Assembly: GCF_031143425.1 (NCBI RefSeq)
Contig: NC_090439.1
Span: 643,809,465 to 643,873,464, forward strand
DNA: 64,000 bases
Origin: Pleurodeles waltl
Lineage: Eukaryota; Chordata; Amphibia; Caudata; Salamandridae
Direction: 5' to 3'
Within the stretch, counting starts at the first letter, position 1. Every line of letters starts with the position of its first letter. The position numbers and the translations under genes are program-made. Shown here piece after piece: positions 26,058 to 37,789 of the stretch. Under the pieces are notes generated by a model that was not told where the DNA came from, did no database searches, and saw only the letters and a list, made by a program, of their open reading frames with translations.

Positions 26058-28738
26058 GTCACCCAATCTTGGATTCCCCTAGGTCTCTAGTTTTCAGAAA
26101 TGCACAGGTTTGGTAGGTTTCCCTAGGTGCCGGCTGAGCTAGAGGCCAAAATCTACAGGTAGGCACTTCTCAAAAAACACCTCTGTTTTCTTCCAAAAAT
26201 TTGGATGTGTCCACGTTGCGCTTTGGGGCGTTTCCTGTCGCAGGCGCTAGGCCTACCCACACAAGTGAGGTATCATTTTTATCGGGAGACTTGGGGGAAG
26301 GCTGGGTGGAAGGAAATTTGTGGCTCCTCTCAGATTCCAGAACTTCCTGCCACAGAAATGTGAGGAACATGTGTTTTTTTAGCCAAATTTTGAGGTTTGC
26401 AAAGGATTCTGGGTAACAGAACCTGGTCCGAGCCCCGCAAGTCACCCCTCCTTGGATTCCCCTAGGTCTCTAGTTTTCAGAAATGCACAGGTTTGGTAGG
26501 TTTCCCTAGGTGCCGGCTGAGCTAGAGGCCAAAATCTACAGGTAGGCACTTCGCAAAAAACACCTCTGTTTTCTTCCAAAAATTTGGATGTGTCCACGTT
26601 GCGCTTTGGGGCGTTTCCTGTCGCGGGCGCTAGGCCTACACACACAAGTGAGGTATCATTTTTATCAGGAGACTTGGGGGAACGCTGGGTGGAAGGAAAT
26701 TTGTGGCTCCTCTCAGATTCCAGAACTTTCTGCCACAGAAATGTGAGGAACATGTGTTTTCTTAGCCAAATTTTGAGGTTTGCAAAGGATTCTGGGTAAC
26801 AGAACTTGGCCGAGCCCCTCAAGTCACCCCTCCTTGGATTTCCCTAGGTCTCTAGTTTTCAGAAATGCACAGGTGTGGTAGGTTTCCCTAGGTGCCGGCT
26901 GAGCTAGAGGCCAAAATCTACAGGTAGGCATTTCGCAAAAAACACCTCTGTTTTCTTCCAAAAATTTGGATGTGTCCACGTTGTGCTTTGGGGCGTTTCC
27001 TGTCGCGGGCGCTAGGCCTACCCACACAAGTGAGGTATCATTTTTATCGGGAGACTTGGGGGAACGCTGGGTGGAAGGAAATTTGTGGCTCCTCTCAGAT
27101 TCCAGAACTTTCTGCCACAGAAATGTGAGGGACATGTGTTTTTTTAGCCAAATTTTGAGGTTTGCAAAGGATTCTGGGTAACAGAACCTGGTCCGAGCCC
27201 TGCAAGTCACCCAATCTTGGATTCCCCTAGGTCTCTAGTTTTCAGAAATGCACAGGTTTGGTAGGTTTCCCTAGGTGCCGGCTGAGCTAGAGGCCAAAAT
27301 CTACAGGTAGGCACTTCGCAAAAAACACCTCTGTTTTCTTCCAAAAATTAGTATGTGTCCACGTTGTGCTTTGGGGCGTTTCCTGTCGCGGGCGCTAGAC
27401 CTACCCACAAAAGTGAGGTATCATTTTTATCGGGAGACTTGGGGGAAGGCTGGGTGGAAGGAAATTTGTGGCTCCTCTCAGATTCCAGAACTTCCTGCCA
27501 CAGAAATGTGAGGAACATGTGTTTTTTTAGCCAAATTTTGAGGTTTGCAAAGGATTCTGGGTAACAGAACCTGGTCCGAGCCCCGCAAGTCACCCCTCCT
27601 TGGATTCCCCTAGGTCTCTAGTTTTCAGAAATGCACAGGTTTGGTAGGTTTCCCTAGGTGCCGGCTGAGCTAGAGGCCAAAATCTACAGGTAGGCACTTC
27701 GCAAAAAACACCTCCTGTTTTCTTCCAAAAATTTGGATGTGTCCACGTTGCGCTTTGGGGCGTTTCCTGTCGCAGGCGCTAGGCCTACCCACACAAGTGA
27801 GGTATCATTTTTATCAGGAGACTTGGGGGAAGGCTGGGTGGAAGGAAATTTGTGGCTCCTCTCAGATTCCAGAACTTTCTGCCACAGAAATGTGAGGAAC
27901 ATGTGTTTTCTTAGCCAAATTTTGAGGTTTGCAAAGGATTCTGGGTAACAGAACTTGGTCCGAGCCCCTCAAGTCACCCCTCCTTGGATTTCCCTAGGTC
28001 TCTAGTTTTCAGAAATGCACAGGTGTGGTAGGTTTCCCTAGGTGCCGGCTGAGCTAGAGGCCAAAATCTATAGGTAGGCATTTCGCAAAAAACACCTCTG
28101 TTTTCTTCCAAAAATTTGGATGTGTCCACGTTGCGCTTTGGGGCGTTTCCTGTCGCGGGCGCTAGGCCTACCCACACAAGTGAGGTATCATTTTTATCGG
28201 GAGACTTGGGGGAACGCTGGGTGGAAGGAAATTTGTGGCTCCTCTCAGATTCCAGAACTTTCTGCCACAGAAATGTGAGGGACATGTGTTTTTTTAGCCA
28301 AATTTTGAGGTTTGCAAAGGATTCTGGGTAACAGAACCTGGTCCGAGCCCTGCAAGTCACCCAATCTTGGATTCCCCTAGGTCTCTAGTTTTCAGAAATG
28401 CACAGGTTTGGTAGGTTTCCCTAGGTGCCGGCTGAGCTAGAGGCCAAAATCTACAGGTAGGCACTTCTCAAAAAACACCTCTGTTTTCTTCCAAAAATTT
28501 GGATGTGTCCACGTTGCGCTTTGGGGCGTTTCCTGTCGCAGGCGCTAGGCCTACCCACACAAGTGAGGTATCATTTTTATCGGGAGACTTGGGGGAAGGC
28601 TGGGTGGAAGGAAATTTGTGGCTCCTCTCAGATTCCAGAACTTCCTGCCACAGAAATGTGAGGAACATGTGTTTTTTTAGCCAAATTTTGAGGTTTGCAA
28701 AGGATTCTGGGTAACAGAACCTGGTCCGAGCCCCGCAA
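26058..28738 (+). repeat. Higher-order repeat, shortened and rearranged copy 4 (7 monomers)
   Basis: The series restarts with a GGCACTTCTC monomer and then jumps to the types that follow the sixth position of the 10-mer, offset about 5750 bp from copy 2. Five monomers are therefore missing. The second monomer lacks the extra C of the CACCTCCTG type and has CTTGGCCGAG for CTTGGTCCGAG near 26805. The ATTAGTATGTG type (27206) is followed by a mixed monomer (27589) and a second CCCCTCAAGTC type (27973). Deletion by exchange between near-identical monomers is the simplest reading. Confidence 0.85.
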
Positions 28739-31700
28739 GTCACCCCATCTTGGATTCCCCTAGGTCTCTAGTTTTCAGAAATGCACAGGTTTGGTAGGTT
28801 TCCCTAGGTGCCGGCTGTGCTAGAGGCCAAAATCTACAGGTAGGCAATTCGCAAAAAACACCTCTGTTTTCTTCCAAAAATTTGGATGTGTCCACGTTGC
28901 GCTTTGGGGTGTTTCCTGTCGCGGGCACTAGGCCTACACACACAAGTGAGGTATCATTTTTATCGGGAGACTTGGGGGAACGCTGGGTGGAAGGAAATTT
29001 GTGGCTCCTCTCAGATTCCAGAACTTTCTGCCACAGAAATGTGAGGAACATGTGTTTTTTTAGCCAAATTTTGAGGTTTGCAAAGGATTCTGGGTAACAG
29101 AACCTATTCCGAGCCCCGCAAGTCACCCCTCCTTGGATTCCCTAGGTCTCTAGTTTTCAGAAATGCACAGGTTTGGTAGGTTTCCCTAGGTGCCGGCTGA
29201 GCTAGAGGCCAAAATCTACAGGTAGGCACTTCGCAAAAAACACCTCTGTTTTCTTCCAAAAATTAGGATGTGTCCACGTTGCGCTTTGGGGCGTTTCCTG
29301 TCGCAGGCGCTAGGCCTACCCACACAAGTGAGGTATCATTTTTATCGGGAGACTTGGGGGAAGGCTGGGTGGAAGGAAATTTGTGGCTCCTCTCAGATTC
29401 CAGAACTTCCTGCCACAGAAATGTGAGGAACATATGTTTTTTTAGCCAAATTTTGAGGCTTGCAAAGGATTCTGGGTAACAGAACCTGGTCCGAGCCCCG
29501 CAAGTCACCCCTCCTTGGATTCCCCTAGGTCTCTCATTTTCAGAAATGTACAGGTTTGGTAGGTTTCCCTAGGTGCCGGCTGAGCTAGAGGCCAAAATCT
29601 ACAGGTAGGCACTTCGCAAAAAACACCTCTGTTTTCTTCCAAAAATTAGGATGTGTCCACGTTGCGCTTTGGGGCGTTTCCTGTCGCAGGCGCTAGGCCT
29701 ACCCACACAAGTGAGGTATCATTTTTATCGGGACACTTGGGGGAACGCTGGGTGGAAGGAAATTTGTGGCTCCTCTCAGATTCCAGAACTTTCTGCCACA
29801 GAAATGTGAGGGACATGTGTTTTTTTAGCCAAATTTTGAGGTTTGCAAAGGATTCTGGGTAACAGAACCTGGTCCGAGCCCTGCAAGTCACCCAATCTTG
29901 GATTCCCCTAGGTCTCTCATTTTCAGAAATGCACAGGTTTGGTAGGTTTCCCTAGGTGCCGGCTGAGCTAGAGGCCAAAATCTATAGGTAGGCACTTCGC
30001 AAAAAACACCTCTGTTTTCTTCCAAAAATGTGGATGTGTCCACGTTGCGCTTTGGGGCGTTTCCTGTCGCGGGTGCTAGGCCTACCCACACAAGTGAGGT
30101 ATCATTTTTATCGGGAGACTTGGGGGAAGGCTGGGTGGAAGGAAATTTGTGGCTCCTCTCAGATTCCAGAACTTTCTGCCACAGAAATGTGAGGGACATG
30201 TGTTTTTTTAGCCAAATTTTGAGGTTTGCAAAGGATTCTGGGTAACAGAACCTGGTCCGAGCCCCGCAAGTCACCCCATCTTGGATTCCCCTAGGTCTCT
30301 AGTTTTCAGAAATGCACAGGTTTGGTAGGTTTCCCTAGGTGCCGGCTGAGCTAGAGGCCAAAATCTACAGGTAGGCACTTCGCAAAAAACACCTCTGTTT
30401 TCTTCCAAAAATTAGGATGTGTCCACGTTGCGCTTTGGGGCGTTTCCTGTCGTGGGCGCTAGGCCTACCCACACAAGTGAGGTATCATTTTTATCGGGAG
30501 ACTTGGGGGAAGGCTGGGTGGAAGGAAATTTGTGGCTCCTCTCAGATTTCAGAACTTTCTGCCACAGAAATGTGAGGAACATGTGTTTTTTTAGCCAAAT
30601 TTTGAGGTTTGCAAAGGATTCTGGGTAACAGAACCTGGTCCGAGCCCTGCAAGTCACCCAATCTTGGATTCCCCTAGGTCTCTAGTTTTCAGAAATGCAC
30701 AGGTTTGGTAGGTTTCCCTAGATGCCGGCTGAGCTAGAGGCCAAAATCTACAGGTAGGCACTTCTCAAAAAACACCTCTGTTTTCTTCCAAAAATTTGGA
30801 TGTGTCCACGTTGCGCTTTGGGGCGTTTCCTGTCGCAGGCGCTAGGCCTACCCACACAAGTGAGGTATCATTTTTATCGGGAGACTTGGGGGAAGGCTGG
30901 GTGGAAGGAAATTTGTGGCTCCTCTCAGATTCCAGAACTTTCTGCCACAGAAATGTGAGGGACATGTGTTTTTTTAGCCAAATGTTGAGGTTTGCAAAGG
31001 ATTCTGGGTAACAGAACCTGGTCCGAGCCCTGCAAGTCACCCAATCTTGGATTCCCCTAGGTCTCTAGTTTTCAGAAATGCACAGGTTTGGTAGGTTTCC
31101 CTAGGTGCCGGCTGAGCTAGAGGCCAAAATCTACAGGTAGGCACTTCTCAAAAAACACCTCTGTTTTCTTCCAAAAATGTGGATGTGTCCTCGTTGCGCT
31201 TTGGGGCGTTTCCTGTCGCGGGCGCTAGGCCTACCCACACAAGTGAGGTATCATTTTTATCGGGAGACTTGGGGGAACGCTGGGTGGAAGGAAATTTGTG
31301 GCTCCTCTCAGATTCCAGAACTTTCTGCCACAGAAATGTGAGGGACATGTGTTTTTTTAGCCAAATTTTGAGGTTTGCAAAGGATTCTGGGTAACAGAAC
31401 CTGGTCCGAGCCCTGCAAGTCACCCAATCTTGGATTCCCCTAGGTCTCTAGTTTTCAGAAATGCACAGGTTTGGTAGGTTTCCCTAGGTGCCGGCTGAGC
31501 TAGAGGCCAAAATCTACAGGTAGGCACTTCGCAAAAAACACCTCTGTTTTCTTCCAAAAATTAGTATGTGTCCACGTTGTGCTTTGGGGCGTTTCCTGTC
31601 GCGGGCGCTAGGCCTACCCACAAAAGTGAGGTATCATTTTTATCGGGAGACTTGGGGGAAGGCTGGGTGGAAGGAAATTTGTGGCTCCTCTCAGATTCCA

Positions 31701-34700
31701 GAACTTCCTGCCACAGAAATGTGGGGAACATGTGTTTTTTTTGCCAAATTTTGAGGTTTGCAAAGGATTCTGGGTAACAGAACCTGGTCCGAGCCCCGCA
31801 AGTCACCCCATCTTGGATTCCCCTAGGTCTCTAGTTTTCAGAAATGCACAGGTTTGGTAGGTTTCCCTAGGTGCCGGCTGTGCTAGAGGCCAAAATCTAC
31901 AGGTAGGCAATTCGCAAAAAACACCTCTGTTTTCTTCCAAAAATTTGGATGTGTCCACGTTGCGCTTTGGGGTGTTTCCTGTCGCGGGCACTAGGCCTAC
32001 CCACACAAGTGAAGTATCATTTTTATCGGGAGACTTGGGGGAACGCTGGGTGGAAGGAAATTTGTGGCTCCTCTCAGATTCCAGAACTTTCTGCCACAGA
32101 AATGTGAGGGACATGTGTTTTTTAGCCAAATTTTGAGGTTTACAAAGGATTCTGGGTAACAGAACCTGGTCCGAGCCCCGCAAGTCACCCCATCTTGGAT
32201 TCCCCTAGGTCTCTAGTTTTCAGAAATGCACAGGTTTGGTAGGTTTCCCTAGGTGCCAGCTGAGCTAGAGGGCAAAATCTACAGGTAGGCACTTCGCAAA
32301 AAACACCTCTGTTCTCTTCCAAAAATTTGGATGTGTCCACGTTGCGCTTTGGGGCGTTTCCTGTCGCGGGCGCTAGGCCTACACACACAAGTGAGGTATC
32401 ATTGTTATCGGGAGACTTGGGGGAACGCTGGGTGGAAGGAAACTTGTGGCTCCTCTCAGATTCCAGAACTTTCTGCCACTGAAATGTGAGGAACATGTGT
32501 TTTTTTAGCCAAATTTTTAGGTTTGCAAAGGATTCTGGGTAACAGAACCTGGTCCAAGCCCCGCAAGTCACCCCATCTTGGATTCCCCTAGGTCTCTAGT
32601 TTTCAGAAATGCACAGGTTTGGTAGGGTTCCCTAGGTGCCGGCTGAGCTAGAGGCCAAAATCTACAGGTAGGCACTTCGCAAAAAACACCTCTGTTTTCT
32701 TCCAAAAATTTGGATGTGTCCACGTTGCGCTTTGGGGCGTTTCCTGTCGCGGGCGCTAGGCCTACCCACACAAGTGAGGTATCATTTTTATAGGTAGACT
32801 TGGGGGAACGCTGGGTGGAAGGAAATTTGTGGCTCCTCTCAGATTCCAGAACTTTCTGCCACAGAAATGTAAGGAACATGTGTTTTTTTAGCCAAATTTT
32901 GAGGTTTGCAAAGGATTCTGGGTAACAGAACCTAGTCCGAGCCCCACAACTCACCCCTCCTTGGATTCCCCTAGGTCTCTAGTTTTCAGAAATGCACAGG
33001 TTTGGTAGGTTTCCCTAGGTGCCGGCTGAGCTAGAGGCCAAAATCTACAGGTAGGCACTTCGCAAAAAACACCTCCTGTTTTCTTCCAAAAATTTGGATA
33101 TGTCCACGTTGCGCTTTGGGGCGTTTCCTGTCGCGGGCGCTAGGCCTACCCACACAAGTGAGGTATCATTTTTATCGGGAGACTTGGGGGAAGGCTGGGT
33201 GGAAGGAAATTTGTGGCTCCTCTCAGATTCCAGAACTTCCTGCCACAGAAATGTGAGGAACATGTGTTTTTTTAGCCAAATTTTGAGGTTTGCAAAGGAT
33301 TCTGGGTAACAGAACCTAGTCCGAGCCCCGCAAGTCACCCCTCCTTGGATTCCCCTAGGTCTCTAGTTTTCAGAAATGCACAGGTTTGGTAGCTTTCCCT
33401 AGGTGCCGGCTGAGCTAGAGGCCAAAATCTACAGGTAGGCACTTCGCAAAAAACACCTCCTGTTTTCTTCCAAAAATTTGGATGTGTCCACGTTGCGCTT
33501 TGGGGCGTTTCCTGTCACGGGCGCTAGGCCTACCCACACAAGTGAGGTATCATTTTTATCGGGAGACTTGGGGGAATGCTGGGTGGAAGTAAATTTGTGG
33601 CTCCTCTCAGATTCCAGAACTTTCTGCCACAGAAATGTGAGGAACATGTGTTTTTTTAGCCAAATTTTGAGGTTTGCAAAGGATTCTGGGTAACAGAACC
33701 TGGTCCGAGCCCCGCAAGTCACCCTCCTTGGATTCCCCTAGGTCTCTAGTTTTCAGAAATGCACAGGTTTGGTAGGTTTCCCTAGGTGCCAGCTGAGCTA
33801 GAGGCCAAAATCTACAGGTAGGCACTTCGCAAAAAACATCTCTGTTTTCTTCCAAAAATTTGGATGTGTCCACGTTGCGCTTTGGGGCGTTTCCTGTCGC
33901 AGGCGCTAGGCCTACCCACACAAGTGAGGTATCATTTTTATCGGGAGACTTGGGGGAACGCTGGGTGGAAGGAAATTTGTGGCTCCTCTCAGATTCCAGA
34001 ACTTTCTGCCACAGAAATGTGAGGGACATGTGTTTTTTTAGCCAAATTTTGAGGTTTGCAAAGGATTCTGGGTAACAGAACCTGGTCCGAGCCCCGCAAG
34101 TCACCCCATCTTGGATTCACCTAGGTCTCTAGTTTTCAGAAATGCACAGGTTTGGTAGGTTTCCCTAGGTGCCGGCTGAGCTAGAGGCCAAAATCTACAG
34201 GTAGGCACTTCGCAAAAAACACCTCTGTTTTCTTCCAAAAATTAGGATGTGTCCACGTTGCGCTTTGGGGCGATTCCTGTCGCGGGCGCTAGGCCTACCC
34301 ACACAAGTGAGGTATCATTTTTATCGGGAGACTTGGGGGAACGCTGGGTGGAAGGAAATTTGTGGCTCCTCTCAGATTCCAGAACTTCCTGCCACAGAAA
34401 TGTGAGGAACATGTGTTTTTTTAGCCAAATTTTGAGGTTTGCCAAGGATTCTGGGTAACAGAACCTGGTCCGAGCCCCGCAAGTCACCCCATCTTGGATT
34501 CCCTTAGGTCTCTAGTTTTCAGAAATGCACAGGTTTGGTAGGTTTCCCTAGGTGCCGGCTGAGGTAGAGGCCAAAATCTACAGGTAGGCAATTCGCAAAA
34601 AACACCTCTGTTTTCTTCCAAAAATTTGGATGTGTCCACGTTGCGCTTTGGGGTGTTTCCTGTCTCGGGCGCTAGGCCTACCCACACAAGTGAAGTATCA

Positions 34701-37547
34701 TTTTTATCGGGAGACTTGGGGGAACGCTGGGTGGAAGGAAATTTGTGGCTCCTCTCAGATTCCAGAACTTTTCCTGCCACAGAAATGTGAGGAACATGTG
34801 TTTTATTAGCCAAATTTTGAGGTTTGCAAAGGATTCTGGGTAACAGAACCTGGTCCGAGCCCCGCAAGTCACCCTCCTTGGATTCCCCTAGGTCTCTAGT
34901 TTTCAGAAATGCACAGGTTTGGTAGGTTTCCCTAGGTGCCAGCTGAGCTAGAGGCCAAAATCTACAGGTAGGCACTTCGCAAAAAACACCTCTGTTTTCT
35001 TTCAAAAAATTGGATGTGTCCACGTTACGCTTTGGGGTGTTTCCTGACGCAGGCGCTAGGCCTATCCACACAAGTGAGGTATCATTTTTATCGGGAGACT
35101 TGGGGGAACGCTGGGTGGAAGGAAATTTGTGGCTCCTCTCAGATTCCAGAACTTTCTGCCACAGAAATGTGAGGGACATGTGTTTTTTTGCCACATTTTG
35201 AGGTTTACAAAGGATTCTGGGTAACAGAACCTGGTCCGAGCCCCGCAAGTCACCCCATCTTGGATTCCCCTAGGTCTCTAGTTTTCAGAAATGCACAGGT
35301 TTGGTAGGTTTCACTAAATGCCGGCTGAGCTAGAGGCCAAAATCTACAGGTAGGCACTTCGCAAAAAACACCTCTGTTCTCTTCCAAAAATTTGGATGTG
35401 TCCACGTTGCGCTTTGGGGCGTTTCCTGTCGCGGGCGCTAGGCCTACACACACAAGTGAGGTATCATTTTTATCGGGAGACTTGGGGGAACGCTGGGTGG
35501 AAGGAAACTTGTGGCTCCTCTAAGATTCCAGAACTTTCTGCCACAGAAATGTGAGGAACATGTGTTTTTTTAGCCAAATTTTTAGGTTTGCAAAAGATTC
35601 TGGGTAACAGAACCTGGTCCGAGCCCCGCAAGTCACCCCATTTTGGATTCCCCTAGGTCTCTAGTTTTCAGAAATGCACAAGTTTGGTAGGTTTCCCTAG
35701 GTGCCGGCTGAGCTAGAGGCCAAAATCTACAGGTAGGCACTTCGCAAAAAACACCTCTGTTTTCTTCCAAAAATTTGGATGTGTCCACGTTGCGCTTTGG
35801 GGCGTTTCCTGTCGCGGGCGCTAGGCCTACCCACACAAGTGAGGTATCATTTTTATAGGTAGACTTGGGGGAACGCTGGGTGGAAGGAAATTTGTGGCTC
35901 CTCTCAGATTCCAGAACTTTCTGCCACAGAAATGTGAGGAACATGTGTTTTTTTAGCCAAATTTTGAGGTTTGCAAAGGATTCTGGGTAACAGAACCTAT
36001 TCCGAGCCCCGCAAGTCACCCCTCCTTGGATTCCCCTAGGTCTCTAGTTTTCAGAAATGCACAGGTTTGGTAGGTTTCCCTAGGTGCCGGCTGAGCTAGA
36101 GGCCAAAATCTACAGGTAGGCACTTCGCAAAAAACACCTCTGTTTTCTTCCAAAAATTTGGATGTGTCCACGTTGCGCTTTGGGGCGTTTCCTGTCGCAG
36201 GCGCTAGGCCTACCCACACAAGTGAGGTATCATTTTTATCGGGAGACTTGGGGGAAGGCTGGGTGGAAGGAAATTTGTGGCTCCTCTCAGATTCCAGAAC
36301 TTCCTGCCACAGAAATGTGAGGAACATATGTTTTTTTAGCCAAATTTTGAGGCTTGCAAAGGATTCTGGGTAACAGAACCTGGTCCGAGCCCCGCAAGTC
36401 ACCCCTCCTTGGATTCCCCTAGGTCTCTAGTTTTCAGAAATGCACAGGTTTGGTAGGTTTCCCTAGGTGCCGGCTGAGCTAGAGGCCAAAATCTACAGGT
36501 AGGCACTTCGCAAAAAACACCTCTGTTTTCTTCCAAAAATTTGGATGTGTCCACGTTGCGCTTTGGGGCGTTTCCTGTCGCGGGCGCTAGGCCTACCCAC
36601 ACAAGTGAGGTATCATTTTTATCGGGAGACTTGGGGGAAGGCTGGGTGGAAGGGAATTTGTGGCTCCTCTCAGATTCCAGAACTTCCTGCCACAGAAATT
36701 TGAGGAACATATGTTTTTTTAGCCAAATTTTGAGGCTTGCAAAGGATTCTGGGTAACAGAACCTGGTCCGAGCCCCGCAAGTCACCCCTCCTTGGATTCC
36801 CCTAGGTCTCTAGTTTTCAGAAATGCACAGGTTTGCTAGGTTTCCCTAGGTGCCGGCTGAGCTAGAGGCCAAAATCTACAGGTAGGCATTTCGCAAAAAA
36901 CACCTCCTGTTTTCTTCCCAAAATTTGGATGTGTCCACGTTGCGCTTTGGGGCGTTTCCTGTCGCGGGCGCTAGGCCTACCCACACAAGTGAGGTATCAT
37001 TTTTATAGGGAGACTTGGGGGAACGCTGGGTGGAAGGAAATTTGTGGCTCCTCTCAGATTCCAGAACTTTCTGCCACAGAAATGTGAGGAACATGTGTTT
37101 TTTTAGCCAAATTTTGAGGTTTGCAAAGGATTCTGGGTAACAGAACCTGGTCCGAGCCCCGCAAGTCACCCCTCCTTGGATTTCCCTTGGTCTCTAGTTT
37201 TCAGAAATGCACAGGTTTGGTAGGTTTCCCTAGGTGCCGGCTGAGCTAGAGGCCAAAATCTACAGGTAGGCACTTCGCAAAAAACACCTCTGTTTTCTTC
37301 CAAAAATTTGGATGTGTCCACGTTGCGCTTTGGGGCGTTTCCTGTCGCAGGCGCTAGGCCTACCCACACAAGTGAGGTATCATTTTTATCGGGAGACTTG
37401 GGGGAACGCTGGGTGGAAGGAAATTTGTGGCGCCTCTCAGATTCCAGAACTTTCTGCCACAGAAATGTGAGGAACATGTGTTTTTTTAGCCAAATTTTGA
37501 GGTTTGCAAAGGATTCTGGGTAACAGAACCTGCTCCGAGCCCCGCAA
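28739..37547 (+). repeat. More diverged satellite zone, no simple higher-order period
   Basis: About 23 monomers with more private changes than the central zone. Examples are CCGGCTGTGC near 28813 and 31875, TATAGGTAGAC near 32790 and 35855, TTTTTAGGTTTGC near 32512 and 35580, TTTCACTAAATGCC near 35309, AACCTATTCC near 29101 and 35995, and TTTCAAAAAATTGG near 35000 and 37680. Some variants recur at a spacing of about 3065 bp (8 monomers), for example 32790 and 35855, a faint older higher-order period. Greater divergence near an array edge is typical of satellites homogenised from the centre. Confidence 0.85.
33718..34867 (+). repeat. Three-monomer block matching 5371-6520
   Basis: Carries the same private variants as 5371-6520 (GTCACCCTCC junction, ACATCTCTG, GGCGATTCCTG, ACTTTTCCTGCC with TTTTATTAGCC). 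Small differences include GGAGCTAGG at 5555 against GGCGCTAGG here, CTGAGGTAGAGG here near 34559, and TGTCTCGGG here near 34662. Confidence 0.85.
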
Positions 37548-37789
37548 GTCACCCTCCTTGGATTCCCCTAGGTCTCTAGTTTTCAGAAATGCACAGGTTT
37601 GGTAGCTTTCCCTAGGTGCCGGCTGAGCTAGAGGCCAAAATCTACCGGTAGGCACTTCGCAAAAAACACCTCTGTTTTCTTTCAAAAAATTGGATGTGTC
37701 CACGTTGCGCTTTGGGGCGTTTCCTGTCGCGGGCGCTAGGCCTACCCACACAAGTGAGGTATCATTTTTATCGGGAGACTTGGGGGAAC
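37548..37789 (+). repeat. Truncated last satellite monomer and array boundary
   Basis: The final monomer begins at the shortened junction GTCACCCTCC and follows the consensus through GGGAGACTTGGGGGAAC. At 37790 the usual GCTGGGTGGAAGG is replaced by ATAGATTAGCAAAACAAC. The edge is a clean single point with no decay leading up to it. Confidence 0.93.

Larger units (their letters stand above)
1..37789 (+). repeat. 383-bp satellite array (about 99 monomers, with higher-order structure)
   Basis: A head-to-tail tandem array fills this segment and is cut by the window's left edge. Taking the recurring GTCACC as monomer start, spacing is almost always 383 bp, with 371, 381, 382 and 384 bp variants. 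Landmarks in each unit, in order, are TTGGATTCCCCTAGG, TTTTCAGAAATGCACAGG, GTGCCGGCTGAG, CAAAAAACACCTC, TTGCGCTTTGGGGCG, TATCATTTTTATCGGG, AACTTTCTGCCACAG, a T-run ending in AGCC, and TTCTGGGTAACAG. Monomers differ by scattered substitutions and a few small indels. No other sequence interrupts the array. Each monomer has open frames on both strands, but 383 is not a multiple of three, so frames do not continue from unit to unit. I see no hammerhead core or CENP-B-box-like motif. Role unknown; it could be pericentromeric, centromeric or interstitial. Confidence 0.98.

Noticed and set aside
1..37789. Scores of tiled frames of 60-254 codons on both strands in the array
   Set aside because: They repeat every 383 bp, overlap on both strands, mostly start at GTG on the minus strand, and change frame from monomer to monomer. 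They are a by-product of the satellite sequence.
1..37789. CRISPR array or protein tandem-repeat gene
   Set aside because: Units are 383 bp with no spacers. The genome is eukaryotic in character, and no frame runs through the units.
1..37789. Hammerhead ribozyme as in newt satellite 2
   Set aside because: I looked on both strands for a CTGATGA core with a GAAA partner and found none in the monomer.
1..37789. CENP-B box or proven centromere
   Set aside because: No motif close to the CENP-B box is visible, and sequence alone does not show centromere function.
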